NCBI RefSeq assembly: GCF_000715495.1
Contig: NZ_JNLX01000006.1
Coordinates: forward strand, 50,172 to 114,171
From: Hymenobacter sp. IS2118
GTDB taxonomy: Bacteria; Bacteroidota; Bacteroidia; Cytophagales; Hymenobacteraceae
DNA: 64,000 nucleotides
Direction of reading: 5' to 3'
Positions 51,637-61,500 of the stretch are shown in pieces. The position numbers were made by a program, and so were the translations under genes. The notes beneath the pieces were generated by a model that saw only the letters and a program-made list of their open reading frames with translations, did not search any database and was not told where the DNA came from. The stretch's first letter is position 1; every line of letters begins with the position of its first letter.

Positions 51637-54600
51637 CTATTTTCCGCGGTTAGTCGCTTCCGCAACTATTCGAAGCCGCGAACCCGCCGAATTGGCCCCG
51701 AACTCCGGCGCGTACAGGCACTGCACCTGGCTCAAACCACCCGAAAAATCGCCGGCCTGACTGGCCCGCAGCCGGTATTCGAAGACGTGCGTACCGCGCG
51801 GCACTTCGCTCAAAAAGAAGTTCGTGGCCGCATCGCGGGGCGACTCGTAATAGCCCAGGCCGTTCTGGTAGCGGTAGCCACTGGTCTGGGCGATGGGCTC
51901 CAGGCCGGCGGCACGCTGGTCCTTGAGATGCACGTATTCCAGGGCGCGGTCGGTGCGCAGCACGAGGCGCACCACCAGCGCATCGCCGATGCGTAGGGGC
52001 GAGTTGGGCGTGAGCTTTTCCAGGACCGGGCCGGCGCCAGTGCGGGTTTCGCGGTAGAGCTGGCGCTCCAGGCTGAGCGGCGTGGCGGCGGACGTCACCT
52101 TGTCAATATCCTCGAAATACTGCCAGTAGAGCGCCCCCCAGGCCACGCCCGCGTCGGGCTTGGTAATGCTGACGCGGCCTTGCACGGGCCGGATTTCGGC
52201 GGCAGGCCAAGTAGTTTTAAAGTAGCCGGTGCCGGCCTGCGCGGCCTCAGGCTTCACGGGCTGGCCACCGACGGTGACTTGCAGGGGCTGAGTGGGCGTG
52301 AGCCAGTCGGAGCCGCGCAGCAGCAGGGCGTAGCAGGCGTCGGCAGTAGCGCGCGTGCTTTCCCAGCTGTGGGTTTGCTTCTGTTTGAGCAGCCAGAGCT
52401 TCATCTCGTCCACTGATTTCTGGTCATCGCGCACTTCATCGAAGGCTTCGATGAGCGTGGCTTGGGTTTCGGTGGGGGCTTCGCGCCAGTAGTAGCCACC
52501 GCGCACATCCTTCCAATACATGCCCAGCTCGGGCGAATGCAAAGCATTTTCGGTGAGGGCGCGCAGGATTTCCTGGGCGGCGGGAGCGGCTTTCTTCTCG
52601 CGGTGCAGGGCCAGGGCAATCTGGGCTTGCAGGTAGCGCGTGCGGGCAGGCCAATACTTGGCAGCCTGGCTGCGGTAGTAGGCGAAGGCGGTTTTGGCAG
52701 CGGGCGCTTCGGGCTGGGCTGGCCAGAAACTGCGGGCGTAGAGCGCCTGAATGGGCGTGTCGCCAAGGTGGTCGTCGGCTAGCTTCACGTTTTTCTGGCG
52801 GCGCAGCTCGGCGTAGTCGCGGGCCAGGCTGGCATCGAGGTAGCGCAGGGCGTTGGCCAGGATGTCGCGGGCCGTGTCGTCCTGGCTGGCATCGAAGGCG
52901 CCCAGCTTTTTCAGCTTGCCAAAACCGGCCACGATGAGCTGGGTGATGTAGCGGTCGTCGGGCATGCGCTCGAACCACGGGAAGCCGCCGCCCGGCTGCT
53001 GCATGCGCTGGAGCTTGAGCAGGGCGCGGGCGGTTTCGGCTTGCAGGCGGGGCGCGTCGAACAGCTCCACCAGGCGGGCCAGGCGAGCGGTTTCGTTCTG
53101 GGCGTCGCGCACCCAGGGCGTCTCTTGCAGCAGCAGGTTTTTCAGCTCCTGGTTCTGGGCCAGCTTGCTTTCGAGGGCGTTTTTCTGCGCGGCGGCGCCA
53201 CTCTGCGCCTGCCGCGTCCACTCGGCCAAAATGGTTTTGAAGCGCGGGTTCGACTTGAGAATCTGGGCCGCGATGAGGTTGGCGTAGAGGCGGCTAAACA
53301 CCTGCTCCGAGCACTCGTAGGGATACTCCATGAGGTAGGGCAGGCTCTGCACGGCGTACCAGGCGGGGTTGGCCGTCATTTCCAGCGTGAGCGAGTAATT
53401 GCGCCGCGTGGCGCTGCTGGTGCTGCTGAGCTTCTTCAGCTCGAACTCCCGCGTGCCCGGCCCCACGATGGGCAGCGGCAGGCTTTCGGTGATAAGAATG
53501 CGGTTTGGCAGCACGGGTAGGGTATTTTCCTCGCCGTCGGAGTAGCTGGTTGTCAGTTGTTGGTTGTCGGTTGTCTGGCTCTTTTTTCTCTTTTTGGCCT
53601 TCCCCTTCTTGCCTTTCTCTTCCCTAACGACTGACAACGAAGCACTAGCAACCACTTTATAAGTCACGGCTACCGGTGCGAAATCACTCGGCAGCGCAAT
53701 TTCCCAGCCCAGCGCCGTACTCTGGTGCGCGGCGGCGGCTACGGGCTGTTGCGCCGGGCCCTTCAGCAGCTGGCTGGTGATGTCCTGGCCGGTGGCGGCG
53801 TCGAGCAGGAAGAGCTGCGCGGTGCCGGTGGTGGCGTGGTCGGTCAGGTTCGAGAACCTGGCGGGGAAGGTGAAGGTGTCGCCCTGCCGGAAAAAGCGCG
53901 GCGCGTTGGGCGAAATCTGGATTTCCTTTTGCGTCACGAGCTGCCGGGCCAGCTGGCCAGTGTGCAGGTTTTTGTCGTGGGCCAGGGCCAGCAGCTGCCA
54001 GCGCGTCACCGCCTCGGGCATCTGGAATTCGAGCACCACGTCGCCGTTCTTATCGGTACGCAGGGCCGGCTGCCAGAAGGCCGTTTCGCGGAAGTCGGTT
54101 CGGGTGGGCACGGCGGCGAGGTCGGGCACGGCGGGCTTTGGATTTGTCGAGCCAGCACCCGCAACAACCACCTCATTAAGTTGCTCGGAATCAGCCATAG
54201 CCTCCGAAGCCATAGGCGCCCCCATCATAGTTCTAGACATTACCTGCACCTCGCTAAGCTCACTGTTGCCACGGAATTTGGCGTTGTGAGCTGTACCGTA
54301 CATTTTTTTCCTGATTCTGCGGCGTTCCAGCACTTCAGTATACGCGATGTCATTAGAATACACGATGTCATTCCACGTTAGTAGTCCGGGATACTCTACG
54401 TCGGGTGAAACCTTGTCCAACTGACGCCCCAGTAGGCTCAAGCTTTTCACCTCCCCAAATTCCCCCTGCCAGCCAAAACGCGCCGGGTAATAGCCACCCC
54501 CAAAATCCAGCCCCATAAAGCTGTGCGGGCGAAACACGTCTAAGCTCTGGTCGTAGAGCGTGGCCAGCAGCTCGGCGGCGGCGGGCTGACCGTTGGCCTG

Positions 54601-57600
54601 GCGGATGGTGACGCGCCAGGTTTCCTTCTGGCCGGGCTGGAGCCGGTCGCGGAACGTGGCGATGGAGAGCTGGAGCGGTTGGGGTTTCTCCGCTACCTGC
54701 ACGGTGGCCGTGTGGCGGTAGAGGTGGCCATCACGCACCTGCGTGGTGTGAATATAGAGTGGGCCAAGAGCCGTGGCCAGGCCGCTTTCGAAGCTGAGGC
54801 GGCGCTGCTCGTTGGCGTTCAGCGTGAGCCATTCCTGGCGCAGCAGCTTGCCTTCGCGCTCCACTTCCAGCAGGATGCGGGCTCCGGCTTCGCTGCTGCC
54901 CACCAAAATATCGGTGGGCCGGCCGGGGGCCACGGTATCGGCCAGGGCCACAAACCAGTCGGGCGTGGCGAAGGGCACAGTGGTAGCCCGCGAGTCGTAG
55001 AGGTCGAAATCGTGGGTGGCGCGGGCGGCCGTGTCGGCGCCGGCGGCCTGGGCTTCGAGGCGGTAGCGGCCGGTGGGCAGGGTGGCCAGGGCGGCATTCA
55101 GGTCGAGCGCCGGGCTGGTTTTGGTGTCGAAGGGCAGGGTGCGTAGCAGCTCGGCCGGCAGCTCGTTCTCGGGAGATATGACGGGCGGGCCGGGCACGCC
55201 GGGCGGGTTGGGGCGGTAGCGGCGGGCCAGCAGGCGCAGGGTGCCGATGGCGGGCAGCGGCTCGCCGGTGGCGTTGGTGCTCAGCAGCGTGAACGTGGGC
55301 AGCGCCTGCTTATCGACTTCGCCCGGCCCGGCTAAAACCAGGCTCAGCGGGTTGCGGCCGATAACCACGGCGCGGGTGCCGGTACGGGTTTCGCCGGCCG
55401 CGTCGGTTACGTCGGCGGTCACTTCAAACAGAAAGCCGGGCTCCCAGCCGCGCCGGCCGCCGGGGTTTTTGGGCATCAGCGGCGGCGTGAAGGTGAAGCT
55501 GAACCGGCCCTCGGCATCGGTGGTGGCGGTGCCGTGGGCAATTTCCTGGCTGCCCTGGCCGCCGCCGGGGTTATAGCCGCCGCGCCCGTAGCCGTCGCCG
55601 TAGCCAGAGCCAAACAGGGGCCACAGCTCGCGGCGCGTGATGCGGTACTTGACCGTGGCCCCGTCGGTGGCCTGCCCGGCGTAGGCGCGGGCGCGGCCGT
55701 TGAGGGTGAGCGGCTGGCCCAACGCCGGCCGGCCGGGCACCGAATCAATTTTCACCTCAAACGTCGGGCGCTTGTAGTCTTCCACCGCGAAGCTGAGTCT
55801 GCCGTGGTCGGTTTGCAGGCTCATTTCGCCGTTCAGCAAACTGGTGGGCAGCACGAGAGAGCCGTGGAAGCTGCCAAAATCGGAGGTGGTGAAGGGCAGC
55901 GTCTGCACGGTTTGGCCGTTCACGTCCACCAGCCGCACGCTCACGGTTTGGCCGGTCACGAGGCTGCTTTTGGCCCGTAGCGTCTCGGTCAGAATGCCTT
56001 TGAAATACAGCGTCTGTCCCGGCCGGTAAATGGCGCGGTCGGTGAAGAGGAAGGTGCGGCGCTGGGCCTGCTCCGGCTGGTTGCGCTCGGGGCGGTAGTA
56101 GCCATTGATGTTGGTGAGCCGCAGCGTGTCCCGGCCGCGCCAGATGTGCACGGCCTGAATGCGGTTATTGTAATCGTTCTCATCCGAAACTGCCTTTTCC
56201 AAACTCGGCAGCAGCACTTCTCCGGTGGCCGCAGTTGCGGCAATGCCGCCCTTCTTCGTTACCCATTTGCTGGCTTTGCGGTCGTAATACTGGTACGTGG
56301 GCTGGGCCTGCACGCTGGCCAATGGCGCACCGCTCTGGCGCTGGAGGACCAGCAGTCGAGCCGTTCCCGCGTCAGTATCCTGCCGGTTCACGGCGCTCAG
56401 CTCACTCGCTCCCACAAACCCGTAGCTCGTCACCGCGCCCACTTTCTCCTTTGTCGGATTAGCGGCCTGGTTGCTGATGACGACTAAGTAATAGCCCACG
56501 GGCAGCGCCGCACCGGCCACCGCAAACTTCTGCTCCTTGTAATCATGCGGATGCGTGGGCACCGCCACCGTCCAGGTGGCGACCGGCGCGGCCCGCAGGG
56601 CGCGGGCGTAGCGCTGGGCCACGGTGCGGTTTTTCTCATCGTACTCCCCCGATTTCTCCCACTCATTCAGCGAAATTCGGTAGGCCCAGGCGTGCAGGCC
56701 GGCCACGTTGCGGGCCGTCATATCCAGCCGCCAGGGCTGGTTGGGCACCACAATATCGGAAGCCGAAAAGGCTACTTCCATCTGCTCGATGCTCTCGCGC
56801 AGCTGCCGCGCCCGCGCCGCGCCCCGCGACTTCGGGAACCGGGCTTCGGCCTCCCGCGCCAGCCGCACGGCGGCCACGTTGTCGCCGGCTTCGCGCACGG
56901 CTTCGGCCCGCCGCGCCATAAACTCCGTGCTGATGGGCAGCGCCCGATAGGTTTCGGCCAGGCGCACCAGCGCGGGCTCGTACTGGTCGGCCAGGTCGGT
57001 ATTCTGGGTGATATCGTGCAGGTAGTCAATCCGGCTCAGGTCCACGTCGGCCAGGGCCGCGAGGTTGGGTGGCGTGAGCTGCTGGCGCGAGGCGGTGAGG
57101 CGCTGCAACACATGCAGCGCGTGCAGCTGGCCGTTGAGTGAGTCGGCATCGGGCGCCAGCAGGCGCAGGGCGGCAAACTCTTCGGCCGTTCCAAACAGCT
57201 TGGGTTCCGTGAGCTGGAACTGCTGCTCGGGTTTGGTCACGTACAATTCCTGGTTTTTCAGGCCCTCAATGGCGCGCTGGGCCAGCAGGTCGTAGAGCGT
57301 GGGGCGCAGGGCGCGGCCTTCGGCATCACCGCCCACGGCCAGGTCGCCGAGGTCGGCCAGAGTGGTTTTCAGCTGCTTTTGGGGCTCGTCTTCCACCGAC
57401 TGGTAGTAGTGCCGCACGATGGCCGCGCCCAGCCGGCCCATGTCCCAGGTGGCGAGGCTGGTGCCGCCGTCGGCCGCCGCGTCGCCGTTGGGCGCGTTGC
57501 CGTCGGTGGTAGGGTCGGCGCCGGCCGTGCGCTGGTAGAGGCGGTAGCGGTTCTGGTTGAGGTACTGCGTGTACTGCTCGGCCAGCAGCGAGTGGATGAT

Positions 57601-57918
57601 GGGCCGGGCCGGAAACTGCGCGGTTTTCAGCTCCGTTTCGAGCAGGGCAATGCCTTTTTCGTCGGCATCTTCCTGCCTGGCTTGCAGCAGGCGCACTTTG
57701 TAGAGCAGCGCCCGCACGTAGGCCGGGCTGTTACCCGCTTTTTTGGCCTGCCGGTAAATGGCTTCTACCAGAGGCGCGGCGGTGGCGGTTTGGTTTTTGG
57801 CCAGCAGTGCGTCAATTTTCTTCCACTGGGCCGCAAATGGATTGGGCGGCGCGGGGGCAGCCGAATCGGCGCTGAAAACCATAGTCAGGAGCAGGCAGGC
57901 AAACAGGAAAATGCGCAT
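51637..57918 (-). CDS. Alpha-2-macroglobulin family protein, ~2090 aa, with CxEQ thioester
   Basis: Start set at ATG 57918 (RIFLFACLLLTMVFSADSA, a signal peptide), 6 codons inside the open frame. The N-terminal ~400 residues are helical, then MG-type beta domains follow (RAIYRPGQTLYFKGILTETL; VTVRDAAGETRTGTRAVVIG-like blocks). The middle carries AFWQPALRTDKNGDVVLEFQ and RWQLLALAHDKNLHTGQLAR. Near residue 1536, PYECSEQVFSRLYANLIAAQ contains CSEQ, matching the CxEQ internal thioester of bacterial A2M, which traps proteases covalently. The C-terminal helical toroid and receptor-type beta domain complete the family plan. Around residues 1420-1460 an in-frame translated intergenic-type repeat is visible. 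Two EVxV-type motifs (LSEVQVMSRT, LNEVVVAGAG) near residue 1240 resemble SusC/TonB plug motifs. Function as a periplasmic/envelope protease trap is family knowledge. Confidence 0.9.
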   Translation of the reverse strand: MRIFLFACLLLTMVFSADSAAPAPPNPFAAQWKKIDALLAKNQTATAAPLVEAIYRQAKKAGNSPAYVRALLYKVRLLQARQEDADEKGIALLETELKTAQFPARPIIHSLLAEQYTQYLNQNRYRLYQRTAGADPTTDGNAPNGDAAADGGTSLATWDMGRLGAAIVRHYYQSVEDEPQKQLKTTLADLGDLAVGGDAEGRALRPTLYDLLAQRAIEGLKNQELYVTKPEQQFQLTEPKLFGTAEEFAALRLLAPDADSLNGQLHALHVLQRLTASRQQLTPPNLAALADVDLSRIDYLHDITQNTDLADQYEPALVRLAETYRALPISTEFMARRAEAVREAGDNVAAVRLAREAEARFPKSRGAARARQLRESIEQMEVAFSASDIVVPNQPWRLDMTARNVAGLHAWAYRISLNEWEKSGEYDEKNRTVAQRYARALRAAPVATWTVAVPTHPHDYKEQKFAVAGAALPVGYYLVVISNQAANPTKEKVGAVTSYGFVGASELSAVNRQDTDAGTARLLVLQRQSGAPLASVQAQPTYQYYDRKASKWVTKKGGIAATAATGEVLLPSLEKAVSDENDYNNRIQAVHIWRGRDTLRLTNINGYYRPERNQPEQAQRRTFLFTDRAIYRPGQTLYFKGILTETLRAKSSLVTGQTVSVRLVDVNGQTVQTLPFTTSDFGSFHGSLVLPTSLLNGEMSLQTDHGRLSFAVEDYKRPTFEVKIDSVPGRPALGQPLTLNGRARAYAGQATDGATVKYRITRRELWPLFGSGYGDGYGRGGYNPGGGQGSQEIAHGTATTDAEGRFSFTFTPPLMPKNPGGRRGWEPGFLFEVTADVTDAAGETRTGTRAVVIGRNPLSLVLAGPGEVDKQALPTFTLLSTNATGEPLPAIGTLRLLARRYRPNPPGVPGPPVISPENELPAELLRTLPFDTKTSPALDLNAALATLPTGRYRLEAQAAGADTAARATHDFDLYDSRATTVPFATPDWFVALADTVAPGRPTDILVGSSEAGARILLEVEREGKLLRQEWLTLNANEQRRLSFESGLATALGPLYIHTTQVRDGHLYRHTATVQVAEKPQPLQLSIATFRDRLQPGQKETWRVTIRQANGQPAAAELLATLYDQSLDVFRPHSFMGLDFGGGYYPARFGWQGEFGEVKSLSLLGRQLDKVSPDVEYPGLLTWNDIVYSNDIAYTEVLERRRIRKKMYGTAHNAKFRGNSELSEVQVMSRTMMGAPMASEAMADSEQLNEVVVAGAGSTNPKPAVPDLAAVPTRTDFRETAFWQPALRTDKNGDVVLEFQMPEAVTRWQLLALAHDKNLHTGQLARQLVTQKEIQISPNAPRFFRQGDTFTFPARFSNLTDHATTGTAQLFLLDAATGQDITSQLLKGPAQQPVAAAAHQSTALGWEIALPSDFAPVAVTYKVVASASLSVVREEKGKKGKAKKRKKSQTTDNQQLTTSYSDGEENTLPVLPNRILITESLPLPIVGPGTREFELKKLSSTSSATRRNYSLTLEMTANPAWYAVQSLPYLMEYPYECSEQVFSRLYANLIAAQILKSNPRFKTILAEWTRQAQSGAAAQKNALESKLAQNQELKNLLLQETPWVRDAQNETARLARLVELFDAPRLQAETARALLKLQRMQQPGGGFPWFERMPDDRYITQLIVAGFGKLKKLGAFDASQDDTARDILANALRYLDASLARDYAELRRQKNVKLADDHLGDTPIQALYARSFWPAQPEAPAAKTAFAYYRSQAAKYWPARTRYLQAQIALALHREKKAAPAAQEILRALTENALHSPELGMYWKDVRGGYYWREAPTETQATLIEAFDEVRDDQKSVDEMKLWLLKQKQTHSWESTRATADACYALLLRGSDWLTPTQPLQVTVGGQPVKPEAAQAGTGYFKTTWPAAEIRPVQGRVSITKPDAGVAWGALYWQYFEDIDKVTSAATPLSLERQLYRETRTGAGPVLEKLTPNSPLRIGDALVVRLVLRTDRALEYVHLKDQRAAGLEPIAQTSGYRYQNGLGYYESPRDAATNFFLSEVPRGTHVFEYRLRASQAGDFSGGLSQVQCLYAPEFGANSAGSRLRIVAEATNRGK
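53544..53655. repeat. Dyad repeat translated in frame inside the alpha-2-macroglobulin gene
   Basis: GCTGGTTGTCAGTTGTTGG at 53545 onward and GACTGACAACGAAGCACTAG at 53629 onward are the same words as the intergenic elements at 9293 and 35071, with a Lys-coding purine/pyrimidine tract between. The frame stays open, so the protein carries roughly ASLSVVREEKGKKGKAKK and SQTTDNQQLTTS as an insert. Confidence 0.65.
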
Positions 57919-58081
57919 AGAAAGGCCGAGCGGCACTGGAGTGATGCCCTAAAGATGCTTACGTCGCTTTTATTGCACACCAGAAGCGGGTTTTTAATAT
58001 TTGACGCCGTCATGCGCACTGGCTGCTGTTTAGCGCGTAACAGCGGCCAGCATCCCTCCCGTAACCCGGCCCGCCGCGTGC

Positions 58082-58678
58082 CTACCGCACCGACATTTTG
58101 GAACTGGCCCGGTTGCCCGCGAGCACGCCCTCGGCTTGAATTATGTGCCGCTGAATGTGCACCACCAAAAACTCCAGCTGGTCAGCCAGACGCAGCATCA
58201 GCAGCGGAAAAACGGCGTTGGGAATGAGCACGGCGTTGGCGTTTACCTGCCGGGCCAGCAGCACCAGGCGCAGCAGCTCGTCGAGCTGGCGGCTGAATAC
58301 TTCGGCTACCGTGCGGGGCAGGCGGGTACCGGTGGGAGCGTAGCGCTGGGGCGTGACGTAGGATTTTTTGCTGGCCGGCTGGCGCATGGCGTTCACGAAG
58401 CGGCGGCCGAAAAAGCCCTGCCGCACGGTGGCCGTGGGCTTCGAGCCTCCGGCCTGGGCTTTGGCAATGCGGCGCGCGATGCTGGGCAGGTAGTAGCCGC
58501 CCACGATGTTGAGGTGCTCCAGGCATTGGCCCGCGCTCCAGCGGCTGGGGCTGGGCCGGCGGTTCAGCTCCTCGGTGCTCAGCGTGCGGAATTGCCGCTG
58601 GGCCTGCACCCGCAACGTCAGCAGGTCGTTGGTCAGCTGGTCAAAAAAATCGGAGGTGGCACGGACAACAGCGGACAT
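58082..58678 (-). CDS. DinB family protein
   Basis: 198 residues, four-helix DinB-like. SPSRWSAGQCLEHLNIVGGY is the first metal-binding region (W-S-x-G-x-x-x-x-H form) and FLVVHIQRHIIQAEGVL holds the paired histidines of the divalent-metal site. Members act as metal-dependent thiol or small-molecule transferases; the substrate is unknown here. A Tyr/Arg-rich stretch (KKSYVTPQRYAPTGTRLPRT) separates the two halves. No operon partner. Confidence 0.8.
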   Translation of the reverse strand: MSAVVRATSDFFDQLTNDLLTLRVQAQRQFRTLSTEELNRRPSPSRWSAGQCLEHLNIVGGYYLPSIARRIAKAQAGGSKPTATVRQGFFGRRFVNAMRQPASKKSYVTPQRYAPTGTRLPRTVAEVFSRQLDELLRLVLLARQVNANAVLIPNAVFPLLMLRLADQLEFLVVHIQRHIIQAEGVLAGNRASSKMSVR

Positions 58679-58968
58679 GGACGCGGGGCTAACAGACTAT
58701 AAACATACAATTCAGGGACCGATTGCGACGCTGCAACCGCCTGAACAGACGGCCTTGCACTCGGCAAGCGGTTGCGGCTCGGCACTTTGACTCGACTTTA
58801 AAACGACCCTTTTAACGCGTTCAGGTCCTGATGTTTTTGACTTAAACGGGATTTTAGTCTCTTTTGGTGCGTGTCGGCCCCGTCTCCGTTCGACCGGATT
58901 CGCCGGAACATCCACGGAGCCCGGTATTGATACTCGGCTCGGAAAAACTGACAGCTTATAGTTTTGGA
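58679..58968. other. Intergenic region before the M1 peptidase gene
   Basis: No credible gene. A short inverted pair, GCAACCGC near 58733 and GCGGTTGC near 58766, could form a small hairpin; otherwise I see only the promoter listed separately. Confidence 0.35.
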
Positions 58969-58976
58969 TAACTTTG
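58969..58976 (+). promoter_or_regulatory. -7 promoter element for the M1 peptidase gene
   Basis: TAACTTTG, full match to TAnnTTTG, overlapping a TTG that would otherwise be taken as the gene start; it therefore places the true start downstream, near 59040. Confidence 0.6.
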
Positions 58977-59039
58977 CGCTTCGGCCAGCCACAAGGGGCA
59001 CGGCCGTTTCACCCCCAACGCCTCTTCCCTTTGCTGACT

Positions 59040-61364
59040 TTGAAAAACCTGCGTCGTTGCATTGCCCTGCTGGGGCTCGGGCTGTTGCCCACCGTGGCCC
59101 TGCAAGCCCAAACCACCAACTCGGGCACCGATAAATTCGCGCAGCTCGAAACCACGCTGCCCACGCCCAACGTGTACCGCACGGCCAGCGGCGCGCCGGG
59201 CCACAAGTATTGGCAGCAGCGGGCCGACTACGACATTCAGGTCACGCTTGACGACGCCAAGCAGGCCATCACGGGCCGCGAAACCGTTACGTACACCAAC
59301 CGCTCGCCCGACGTGCTGCCCTACCTCTGGATGCAGCTCGACCAGAACCTTTACGACCAGAAATCAGCAACCAAATCCACCCAGGTCAGCCAGTTGCAGG
59401 ACCGAATGCAGTTTCAGGCGCTGGAAGGCTTACTCTCGGATTTTGACGGCGGCTTCAAGATTGAAAGCGTGACGGGCCGCGACGGCAAAGCGCTCAAAAC
59501 GGTGGTAAACCACACCATGATGCGCGTGGACCTGCCCGCGCCCCTGCGGCCCGGCCAGTCCTACTCCTTCAATGTGAAGTGGCGCTACAACATCAACGAC
59601 CAGATAAAAATGGGCGGGCGCAGCGGCTACGAGTACTTTCCGGAGGACAAGAATTACCTCTACGAAATTGCACAGTTCTACCCGCGCATGGCCGTGTATT
59701 CCGACAACCAGGGCTGGCAGCACAAGCAGTTCCTGGGCGGTGGCGAATTCACGCTGCCCTTCGGCGACTACAAGGTGAGCATCACCGCGCCGGCCGACCA
59801 CGTGGTGGCCGCCACCGGCACGCTGCAAAACGCCACCCAGGTGCTGAGCGCCACCCAGCAAAAGCGCCTCGCACAGGCCAAAAACGCCAAGAAGCCCGTG
59901 CTCATCGTGAGCCAGGCCGAGGCGGTAAGTGCCGAAGCCGGCCGTGCCACCGGCACCAAAACCTGGACCTACGCCGCCAAAAACGTGCGCGACTTTGCCT
60001 GGGCCAGCTCGCGCAAGTTCATCTGGGATGCCATGGAAATCAAGCAGAGCGGCCAGCCCGTGCTGTGCATGAGCTACTACCCCAAGGAAGGCAACCCGCT
60101 CTGGGGCCAGTACTCTACCGAAGTGGTGGCGCACACCATCAAGACGTATTCCAAGTTCACCATTCCCTACGAATACCCCGTGGCCATCTCGGTGCACGGC
60201 CCCATTTTCGGCATGGAGTACCCCATGCTTAGCTTCAATGGCGGCCGGCCTGAGAAGGACGGCACCTATTCGGCGCAGCTGAAATACGCCATGATTGGGG
60301 TGATAACCCACGAGGTGGGCCACAATTTCTTCCCCATGATTGTGAACTCCGACGAGCGGCAGTGGTCGTGGATGGACGAGGGCCTGAACAGCTTCATGCA
60401 GTACCTGACGGAGCAGGAATGGGAGCGGAATTACCCTTCCCGCCGCGGCGAGCCGAAGAGCATCGTGGATTACATGCGCACAGATAAGAGCGTGCAAAAC
60501 CCGATTATGACCAATTCGGAGTCGGTATTGCAGCTGGGCAACAATGCCTACGGCAAGCCCGCCGCGGCCCTGAACATCCTGCGCGAAACGGTGATGGGCC
60601 GCGAGCTCTTCGACCACGCCTTCAAGACCTACGCCCAGCGCTGGGCCTACAAGCACCCCACGCCCGCCGACTTCTTCCGCACCATGGAGGACGCCTCGGC
60701 CGTGGACCTGGACTGGTTCTGGCGCGGCTGGTTCTACACCACCGACCACACCGACCTGGCCCTCGAATCGGTGAAATCCTTCACCCCAAGCACTGGCGAC
60801 CCGGCCGTGGAGAAAGCCCGCCTCCAGCAGCTGCAGGCCGCTGCCGCGCCTTCCATCTCGGCCCAGCGCAATGCCACCGACCTCAAAACCACATTGGTAG
60901 ACGAAAAGCCGGAGCTGAAGGATTTCTACAACGAATACAACCCGCTGGCCGTGACCGCCGCCGACCAGCAGCGCTATGCCGCCTACCGCGCCGGCCTCAG
61001 CCCCGAGCAGCAGCAGCGCCTGGCCGCTCAGCCCCAGTATTTTTACGAGCTGAGCCTGCGCAACTTAGGCGGCTTGGTCATGCCCGTTATCGTGCAGCTT
61101 ACCTACGCCGACAACAGCCAGGAAGTACGGACGATTCCGGCCGAAATCTGGCGCAAAAACAACGAGAAAGTGACCAAGGTAATGGTGACCGACAAGCCCG
61201 TTATCAGCTTCGTACTCGACCCTTTCCTGCAAACGGCCGACACCGACCTGAGCAACAACGCCTTTCCCCGCCAGCCCGCTGCCTCCCGCTTCGACCTGTT
61301 TCAGCAGCAGCAGCAAGCCCCCCAAAACCCCATGCAGCAGGCCGCGCAAAACGGCACAAAATAG
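59040..61364 (+). CDS. M1 family metallopeptidase (exported)
   Basis: About 774 residues from TTG 59040, the codon that gives a proper signal peptide (KNLRRCIALLGLGLLPTVAL then QAQ); there is no ATG in range and an earlier TTG lies inside the promoter. The zinc site HEVGHNFFPM (near residue 424) and WMDEGLNSFMQYL form the HExxH-(18)-E pattern of M1 peptidases, with the earlier exopeptidase-like GMEYPMLSFNGG (GxMEN position replaced by GMEYP). The C-terminal ~170 residues end in a Gln/Pro-rich tail. Likely an envelope or periplasmic peptidase for peptide use. Confidence 0.9.
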   Translation: MKNLRRCIALLGLGLLPTVALQAQTTNSGTDKFAQLETTLPTPNVYRTASGAPGHKYWQQRADYDIQVTLDDAKQAITGRETVTYTNRSPDVLPYLWMQLDQNLYDQKSATKSTQVSQLQDRMQFQALEGLLSDFDGGFKIESVTGRDGKALKTVVNHTMMRVDLPAPLRPGQSYSFNVKWRYNINDQIKMGGRSGYEYFPEDKNYLYEIAQFYPRMAVYSDNQGWQHKQFLGGGEFTLPFGDYKVSITAPADHVVAATGTLQNATQVLSATQQKRLAQAKNAKKPVLIVSQAEAVSAEAGRATGTKTWTYAAKNVRDFAWASSRKFIWDAMEIKQSGQPVLCMSYYPKEGNPLWGQYSTEVVAHTIKTYSKFTIPYEYPVAISVHGPIFGMEYPMLSFNGGRPEKDGTYSAQLKYAMIGVITHEVGHNFFPMIVNSDERQWSWMDEGLNSFMQYLTEQEWERNYPSRRGEPKSIVDYMRTDKSVQNPIMTNSESVLQLGNNAYGKPAAALNILRETVMGRELFDHAFKTYAQRWAYKHPTPADFFRTMEDASAVDLDWFWRGWFYTTDHTDLALESVKSFTPSTGDPAVEKARLQQLQAAAAPSISAQRNATDLKTTLVDEKPELKDFYNEYNPLAVTAADQQRYAAYRAGLSPEQQQRLAAQPQYFYELSLRNLGGLVMPVIVQLTYADNSQEVRTIPAEIWRKNNEKVTKVMVTDKPVISFVLDPFLQTADTDLSNNAFPRQPAASRFDLFQQQQQAPQNPMQQAAQNGTK

Positions 61365-61373
61365 AAGTCTGGC

Positions 61374-61423
61374 TTTAAAAAAAGAAGGCCCGTCAGTTTC
61401 ATGGCGGGTCTTCTTTTTTTAAA
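61374..61423 (+). terminator. Terminator of the M1 peptidase gene
   Basis: Stem AAAAAAAGAAG-GCCCGTCA with the inverse TGGCGGGTCTTCTTTTTTT, one mismatch and one bulge; T-run included. Confidence 0.8.
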
Positions 61424-61500
61424 GGGCTAGTGAAAAAAAAGCCTATCTGATTTACTCAGTTTACTAGAAATCAGCCACAAGCTTGTGGCTATCTAGCTGG

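Noticed and set aside
58974..59039. TTG at 58974 as start of the M1 peptidase
   Set aside because: It sits inside the -7 promoter octamer TAACTTTG, and the extra 22 residues would spoil the signal peptide.
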